Of a DNA stretch of 64,000 nucleotides, positions 59,594 through 64,000 are shown one piece after another; the stretch's first letter is position 1; each line of letters begins with the position of its first letter. The notes under the pieces are model-generated. The model saw only the letters and a program-made list of their open reading frames with translations, made no database searches and was not told where the DNA came from. A program made the translations under genes and the position numbers. Origin of the DNA: Halobacillus sp. Marseille-P3879 (GTDB taxonomy: Bacteria > Bacillota > Bacilli > Bacillales > Halobacillaceae); contig NZ_OESS01000001.1 of the NCBI RefSeq assembly GCF_900240285.1, positions 992,001 through 1,056,000 of the forward strand, written 5' to 3'.

Positions 59594-61036
59594 GTGATTA
59601 CGTTTCTTGTGAGTATTGCACTTTTAATTATTGGTTATTTTACGTACGGCAAATACGTTGAGAAGACGTTCGGAGTTAATACAGAACGCCAAACGCCTGC
59701 TTATACGAATGGCGATGGCGTCGATTACCTGCCGATGGGGGAAAAGAGAAATTCATTAATCCAGTTATTAAATATAGCCGGGGTAGGACCGATCTTTGGT
59801 CCGATTCTCGGAGCTCTTTATGGTCCCGTAGCCTTTCTATGGATTGTATTTGGCTGTATCTTCGCCGGAGCGGTTCACGATTATTTAACGGGAATGATTT
59901 CGATTCGTAACCGAGGCGCCCACTTACCTGAGCTTGCCGGCAAGTTTTTAGGAAAAGTAATGAAACATGTGGTGAATGCTTTTGCGATTTTACTGCTTGT
60001 GCTTGTAGGGACAGTATTTGTTACAGCACCTGCAGATCTGCTTCACAATATGACGAGCAGCTGGCTGAGCCTGCCGATAATTATAGCTGCTATATTTGCT
60101 TATTATTTGCTGGCTACCATGCTGCCAATTGATAAAATTATTGGACGTTTCTACCCGGTTTTTGGGGCCCTGCTTTTAATCAGCGCGCTTGGCGTTGGAG
60201 CTACTCTTGTTATTACAGGAGCACCGATTCCGGAGCTTTCTATGACAAATATGCACCCGGATAATGCACCTATTTTTCCACTGTTATTCTTAACAATTTC
60301 CTGTGGGGCGCTATCTGGATTCCACGCGACGCAGACGCCGATTATCTCTAGAACAACGCAGAAAGAAAAACAAGGCCGCCGCATTTTCTACGGCATGATG
60401 ATTGCTGAGGGAATTATCGCCATGATCTGGGCGGCAGCTGCCATGAGTGTATTCAACGGTTCAGCCGGTCTTAATGAAGTACTTGCCAACGGAGGCCCTG
60501 CCGCTGTCGTTAGTGAAGTTTCCATAGCTATGCTGGGAGCTGTTGGGGGAACTCTTGCCGTTCTTGGTGTTATCGTTCTTCCGATTACTTCAGGAGATAC
60601 AGCCTTCCGAAGTGCACGTATGATCATTGCTGATTATATTAAGGTTTCTCAAAAGAAAATTGGCAGCCGTATCTGGATCGCCCTGCCGCTGTTTGTGATT
60701 TCCTTCGTGCTGACACGAATTGATTTCACTTTACTATGGAGATATTTCTCCTGGGCGAACCAGTCCACCGCTGTGATCGCCCTATGGGTTGGTGCGATGT
60801 ACTTGTTCTTATCAAGAAAAAATTACTTTATCGCTGCGATTCCGGCAACCTTTATGACCATGGCTACATTCACCTATATTCTAAACGCGCCGATCGGATT
60901 CGGCCTGCCGATGAACGCAGCATATATTGCAGCTGCCATTATTACCGTTATCATCGTAACCGCCTTCTTTATAGCAGCACGCCGCGGCTTGAAACAGAAT
61001 ATTCCGCTTGAAGAAGAGCTTAAGCCGACAGCCTGA
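59594..61036 (+). CDS. cstA: CstA-type carbon starvation/peptide-pyruvate transporter
   Basis: A 480-residue membrane protein of the CstA family (shorter type, about fourteen helices) starting at GTG 59594 behind GAAGGAGGAAG. Conserved segments are FGPILGALYGPVAFLWIVFG (about residue 65), GAVHDYLTGMISIRNRGAHL (about 95), SGFHATQTPIISRT (about 239) and SGDTAFRSARM (about 334). E. coli CstA and BtsT import pyruvate or peptides; BtsT is induced by a LytS-type system. Position after lytS/lytR supports the same logic here. The next gene overlaps its stop. Confidence 0.9.
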   Translation: MITFLVSIALLIIGYFTYGKYVEKTFGVNTERQTPAYTNGDGVDYLPMGEKRNSLIQLLNIAGVGPIFGPILGALYGPVAFLWIVFGCIFAGAVHDYLTGMISIRNRGAHLPELAGKFLGKVMKHVVNAFAILLLVLVGTVFVTAPADLLHNMTSSWLSLPIIIAAIFAYYLLATMLPIDKIIGRFYPVFGALLLISALGVGATLVITGAPIPELSMTNMHPDNAPIFPLLFLTISCGALSGFHATQTPIISRTTQKEKQGRRIFYGMMIAEGIIAMIWAAAAMSVFNGSAGLNEVLANGGPAAVVSEVSIAMLGAVGGTLAVLGVIVLPITSGDTAFRSARMIIADYIKVSQKKIGSRIWIALPLFVISFVLTRIDFTLLWRYFSWANQSTAVIALWVGAMYLFLSRKNYFIAAIPATFMTMATFTYILNAPIGFGLPMNAAYIAAAIITVIIVTAFFIAARRGLKQNIPLEEELKPTA

Positions 61037-61182
61037 TGGGATGCTGCAGTCCGAACTATCAGAAGCAGGTGGAGCAACAGGAAGAAGAGGTTAATCAGTC
61101 GCAGAATGTAACAGTTCCATTCTGGATGAAGGTTATTAGTTTAACGGTTGTACTCCTTACGCTTGTCTATTATTGGTTATGA
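61036..61182 (+). CDS. 48-residue membrane protein coupled to CstA
   Basis: Found by reading past the cstA stop. The ATG overlaps that stop (TGATG), giving translational coupling. The protein begins MGCCSPNY, has a polar acidic linker (about 9-24), and one C-terminal hydrophobic helix (FWMKVISLTVVLLTLVYYWL). In E. coli the CstA and BtsT genes are also followed by a small protein gene (YbdD, YjiX), though sequence similarity is not visible. It may be an accessory subunit. A terminator follows directly, so it is the end of the unit. Confidence 0.75.
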   Translation: MGCCSPNYQKQVEQQEEEVNQSQNVTVPFWMKVISLTVVLLTLVYYWL

Positions 61183-61184
61183 TC

Positions 61185-61226
61185 ATGTCCTCCATCAGTT
61201 CACCAGCTGATGGAGGACATTTTTAT
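61185..61226 (+). terminator. Terminator of the cstA unit
   Basis: ATGTCCTCCATCAG (61185-61198) and CTGATGGAGGACAT (61207-61220) are perfect complements, followed by TTTTTA. Confidence 0.9.
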
Positions 61227-61241
61227 TGAAAAACCTGGATT

Positions 61242-62129
61242 TTACGAGCCTAGAAGTTTCTTTCTATAGGCAAGTGGAGTCACATTCATTCGCTTACGGA
61301 ACTTATTAATAAAATAACTCGAACTATTAAATCCTACTTCATAGGCAATTTCCGTCATGGTGTAGTCAGACTTCTGAAGAAGGACTAAACTTTTTTGGAT
61401 CCGATAGTCGGTTACATAATCTAATGCTGTTTTTCCTAGCATTTTTTTGAAATATCTACAACATTCAGATCGGCTTAATTGCCCGGCTTGTGCAATATCG
61501 TCCAACATAATTTTTTCGTCATAGTGCATATTTATATAGTTTATCATCTGCTTTATCCGGCTTTGTTTTATGGCTTCTCCTTCGTCATACTCTAATGGCA
61601 GACCATTTAGAATAAGCTCCTTCCACATTTGGTTAATCAGCATAAACACATCAAGCTCAAAGTGTGCAGGTTCTTCTTGCATCAACAGCTGAATGTTCAG
61701 GATAGAATTCAAGATGTTGTTCTGCCAGGGTTGCTTTGTTCCTATAAATAGATAGGGCAAATTCGTCGCTTTGATATATGGGAATACGTAGGTTGTGTAC
61801 AGTTCGTCTGGCAGTAGAAAATGAGGAGCAATGTTTAAACATATATAGACGCAGCCGTTTTGTCGACTTTCTTCAGCCATGTGCAGCCGGCTGCTATTTA
61901 TAAACAATCCCTCACCCTCTTTGACTGCAATTTTTTCTTCATTTATTTGAAAAGTTCCTTCTCCGCTTGTTACATAGATGAATTGTATTTCCTCGTGCCA
62001 GTGAAGGGGAATATAACCATTTACATTGTTGGAAATGGTCGTTTCATAACAGGCTGCTGGTAATTCAACAGTGCGGTGGTTTTTAAGTTCTTTTAATCTC
62101 CGATCAAGCTGAAAATCTCTTATCTGCAA
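61242..62129 (-). CDS. AraC family regulator, divergent from an EamA transporter
   Basis: A 295-residue AraC-type regulator. The N-terminal cupin domain (about 20-160) has the segment HWHEEIQFIYVTSGEGTFQI; the C-terminal part (about 195-290) holds both helix-turn-helix motifs, the second with MTEIAYEVGFNSSSYFINKF. It shares a 104-base control region with the transporter at 62234, which it probably controls. The inducer is unknown. Confidence 0.87.
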   Translation of the reverse strand: MQIRDFQLDRRLKELKNHRTVELPAACYETTISNNVNGYIPLHWHEEIQFIYVTSGEGTFQINEEKIAVKEGEGLFINSSRLHMAEESRQNGCVYICLNIAPHFLLPDELYTTYVFPYIKATNLPYLFIGTKQPWQNNILNSILNIQLLMQEEPAHFELDVFMLINQMWKELILNGLPLEYDEGEAIKQSRIKQMINYINMHYDEKIMLDDIAQAGQLSRSECCRYFKKMLGKTALDYVTDYRIQKSLVLLQKSDYTMTEIAYEVGFNSSSYFINKFRKRMNVTPLAYRKKLLGS

Positions 62130-62142
62130 ATGACCACCTCAA

Positions 62143-62217
62143 TATCGTTATATTTTTATATTCGATTTAACTATTAAACTCGCTGATATTCATATATTAT
62201 AACACTATCGTTATATT
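62143..62217. promoter_or_regulatory. Direct repeats between AraC and EamA genes, candidate AraC sites
   Basis: The twelve-base word TATCGTTATATT occurs twice in the same orientation, at 62143-62154 and 62206-62217, 63 bases apart, close to six helical turns. AraC proteins bind direct repeats, so these are candidate half-sites or looping sites. Confidence 0.5.
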
Positions 62218-62233
62218 GTTGAGGTGTTTTGCA

Positions 62234-63154
62234 ATGATCAAAAGGCATACTAGAAATAAAGGACTGCTTCTCGTGATCACCGGAGCTATCTTTTGGGGTG
62301 TAGGGGGAACGGTTTCTCAAAAACTATTTCAGGATTACTCTATTAACGTTAATTGGCTGGTCACCGTTCGGTTGATCTTAGCGGGTGCTTTACTGTTGAC
62401 TGTTCAGTGCTTTAGGAAAGATTACATTCACATTACTACTATTTGGAGAAACAAAAAGGCAGCTGGTCAGATGATTATTTTTGGATTGTTTGGGATGCTG
62501 GCGGTTCAATATACTTATATGGCTTCCATTCATCATGGGAATGCTGCAGTGGCTACTCTTTTACAATATCTGGCCCCGGTTATGATTATTGTTTACTTAC
62601 TTCTCCGCAAACAGACGATTTTCACTAAACAGGATACAATAACGGTTACCCTTGCTTTACTTGGTACTTTTTTATTACTTACGAACGGATCCGTTGCAGA
62701 ATTATCGGTTCCCGTTATCTCGATTTTTTGGGGGATATTATCAGGCGCTGCTTTAGCTTTTTATACCCTATATGCGATTCCTTTACTTAAAGAATTCGAT
62801 TCCCTTGTTGTTGTGGGGTGGGCCATGGTTATCGGAGGAACGGCATTAAGTTTTATCCACCCTCCCTGGCATGTGGACTTTTCAAACTTCACAGCGGAAA
62901 TTTATCTATATTTAATATTTGTCGTCGTTTTTGGCACAATGTTGGCGTTTTGGTTTTACATTGAAAGTCTCCAATACCTCAAACCTAAAGAAACAAGTTT
63001 AATTGGTAACTTAGAACCTCTATCTGCTGTGTTAACTATGGTGATCTGGTTAAATGAGCCGTTTGGACATTATCAATGGCTGGGCATGGCTTGTATTATG
63101 GGTATGACTCTATTACTAGCCTTAAATAAGAAAGCTGCGTATGAAAACAAGTAG
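62234..63154 (+). CDS. EamA/DMT superfamily transporter
   Basis: A 306-residue membrane protein with ten predicted helices and two EamA repeats (about residues 8-140 and 155-297). It starts [20 protein letters not shown] (about residue 9), and the second repeat ends [19 protein letters not shown]. It is likely an exporter of a small metabolite. The ATG at 62234 follows GAGGTG; an in-frame TTG at 62216 lies inside the second direct repeat. Control by the divergent AraC gene is inferred from position. Confidence 0.86.
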   Translation: MIKRHTRNKGLLLVITGAIFWGVGGTVSQKLFQDYSINVNWLVTVRLILAGALLLTVQCFRKDYIHITTIWRNKKAAGQMIIFGLFGMLAVQYTYMASIHHGNAAVATLLQYLAPVMIIVYLLLRKQTIFTKQDTITVTLALLGTFLLLTNGSVAELSVPVISIFWGILSGAALAFYTLYAIPLLKEFDSLVVVGWAMVIGGTALSFIHPPWHVDFSNFTAEIYLYLIFVVVFGTMLAFWFYIESLQYLKPKETSLIGNLEPLSAVLTMVIWLNEPFGHYQWLGMACIMGMTLLLALNKKAAYENK

Positions 63155-63320
63155 AGATAAAACACATCCATAGTTGCTGGTACTGATGGTAACCATAAGG
63201 ATCTTTGTAACTTCTATAAGAAATTAGTAGAGATGCAGGAAAACAGGTATATTTTTTAGGTGCTCCGCCTAAAATGAAACTATGAATCCTATTTATATAA
63301 CGAATAGAGGGAGAGATTCG

Positions 63321-63530
63321 ATGAAGACTGCGGAGTATACATTAGCCGATACAGGATTACACTTGAGTAAACAAGAGATTCAGCAGCTGACATATGAAGA
63401 GGAATACTGGTTTCTCAACGAAAAATTTGTTCAGGCTATGAAAAATGTAGAGGCTTATTATCTGTCTCAATCGAAAGACACCGATGATCTCTATCGTCCT
63501 TATATAACCTCTAAATCTACCTTAGTTTAA
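63321..63530 (+). CDS. Hypothetical protein, 69 residues
   Basis: A short acidic, helical protein (STLV end). The middle (LSKQEIQQLTYEEEYWFLNE) is a helix-loop-helix of high Glu/Gln content. Start ATG at 63321 follows GAGGGAGAG. No family is recognised. A terminator (63540-63574) follows. The gap 63155-63320 before it shows nothing else. Confidence 0.5.
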   Translation: MKTAEYTLADTGLHLSKQEIQQLTYEEEYWFLNEKFVQAMKNVEAYYLSQSKDTDDLYRPYITSKSTLV

Positions 63531-63539
63531 AACGTACTT

Positions 63540-63574
63540 CCTCCGAAACAGCTTTTTGGATCGGAGGCTTTTTT
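63540..63574 (+). terminator. Terminator
   Basis: CCTCCGA (63540-63546) pairs with TCGGAGG (63561-63567), followed by CTTTTTTG. Confidence 0.8.
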
Positions 63575-63686
63575 GTGAGAAAAACAGGCTGTGACGTTAA
63601 ATCATTCCTCATAATGTAGAAACAGTCTTCCTTTTCTATCATGTTATAATGAAGTCACTATATAAGGCCTTCAATGAGGTGGACAA

Positions 63687-64000
63687 ATGAATTTAAAAGA
63701 CAGAGCCCATAAATATGAGTACAAGCTGAATGACACTGACGATCAAATTATCGACTATATATTAGCGAATCAATCGACAGTCATTGAAACGTCGATTCAA
63801 TCACTCGCCAAATCTTTATACACTGTACCTAACACGATTACCCGTCTCTCAAAGAAACTCGGGTATGATGGCTTTTCTCAGTTGAAAAACAGCCTAAAGG
63901 AAGAGCAGGCTGTACAAGAGGAGAATGCCGCTCAGTTTAATATTCGAAAGACAGTAGATCTTTTAGATGATGAAATGCTCACTAAAATTGCAAAGAAAGT
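63687..64000 (+). CDS. MurR/RpiR family transcriptional regulator, partial
   Basis: The first 104 codons of a regulator that continues past the window. The N-terminal RpiR helix-turn-helix is clear: ETSIQSLAKSLYTVPNTITR (about residue 35) followed by LSKKLGYDGFSQLKNSL. The SIS sugar-phosphate domain should follow outside the window. The ATG at 63687 lies behind GAGGTGGA. Such regulators control sugar or amino sugar phosphate genes; the target is not visible. Confidence 0.85.
   Translation, partial: MNLKDRAHKYEYKLNDTDDQIIDYILANQSTVIETSIQSLAKSLYTVPNTITRLSKKLGYDGFSQLKNSLKEEQAVQEENAAQFNIRKTVDLLDDEMLTKIAKK

Noticed and set aside
1-64000. CRISPR array, prophage, toxin-antitoxin pair or conjugative element
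   Set aside because: No regularly spaced repeats and no Cas, phage structural, toxin or transfer genes were seen; the region is core-like metabolism with small accessory pieces.
1-64000. tRNA or rRNA genes
   Set aside because: No stretch with the tRNA T-loop and acceptor pattern or rRNA-like sequence was noticed; a tRNAscan-SE run would settle it.

Overview
The window looks like chromosomal DNA of a low-GC, endospore-forming Bacillaceae bacterium, probably a moderately halophilic one of the Halobacillus type. The reasons are strong AAGGAGG-type ribosome binding sites, a T-box leader, class III fructose-bisphosphatase, a Spo0E-like phosphatase, a YjcZ-like small protein, a SinI-like small protein, B. 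subtilis-type Fur, Zur, NagR and cre sites, and acidic extracellular lipoproteins. The species name is an inference. I saw no tRNA or rRNA gene, CRISPR array, prophage or intact insertion sequence.

Layout. 0-4 kb: Fur-box-controlled siderophore uptake (nitroreductase, lipoprotein, two permeases, no ATPase), matching B. subtilis yfhC/yfiY/yfiZ/yfhA. 3.9-5.5 kb: a T-box leader, probably reading tRNA-Gln, in front of an MFS exporter. 5.5-11.4 kb: poly-gamma-glutamate hydrolase, ZIP transporter, DinB-like protein, a Zur-controlled AdcA-ZinT zinc lipoprotein and a MarR-GNAT fusion. 11.5-23.5 kb: a glycolate/glyoxylate block with LysR, malate synthase G, an FCD regulator, glycolate oxidase GlcE-GlcF-GlcD, an FAH-family enzyme, an IclR regulator and a lactate/glycolate permease with a clear promoter and a cre-like site. 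24-31 kb: small unknown genes, transporters, Fbp and an AraC regulator. 31-34.3 kb: a sugar isomerase plus two Gfo/Idh/MocA dehydrogenases. 34.5-37.8 kb: bioY, acyl-CoA ligase and thiolase (the yhfU-yhfT-yhfS arrangement) behind a likely BirA box. 38-46.8 kb: TetR, a SinI-like peptide, small proteins, sporulation-linked genes, a TehA-like channel and a PadR/HAAS pair. 47-49.8 kb: a LacI repressor and an orphan sugar-binding lipoprotein with three shared operators. 50.6-56.1 kb: the N-acetylglucosamine operon (EIICBA, NagA, NagB, NagR, SIS protein). 56.4-61.2 kb: a LytS/LytTR two-component system, a CstA-type transporter and a translationally coupled 48-residue membrane protein. The window ends in a divergent AraC/EamA pair and the start of an RpiR-type regulator.

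The metabolic logic is catabolism of small carbon compounds. Glycolate is imported, oxidised to glyoxylate and condensed with acetyl-CoA to malate. GlcNAc is imported as the 6-phosphate and converted to fructose-6-phosphate. The LytS/LytTR-CstA unit resembles pyruvate-sensing systems. Two kinds of dispersed repeat occur: two decayed copies of one IS (43.8 and 58.9 kb) with the same terminal repeats, and an approximately 80-bp hairpin element present twice in opposite orientations (8.6 and 56.1 kb).
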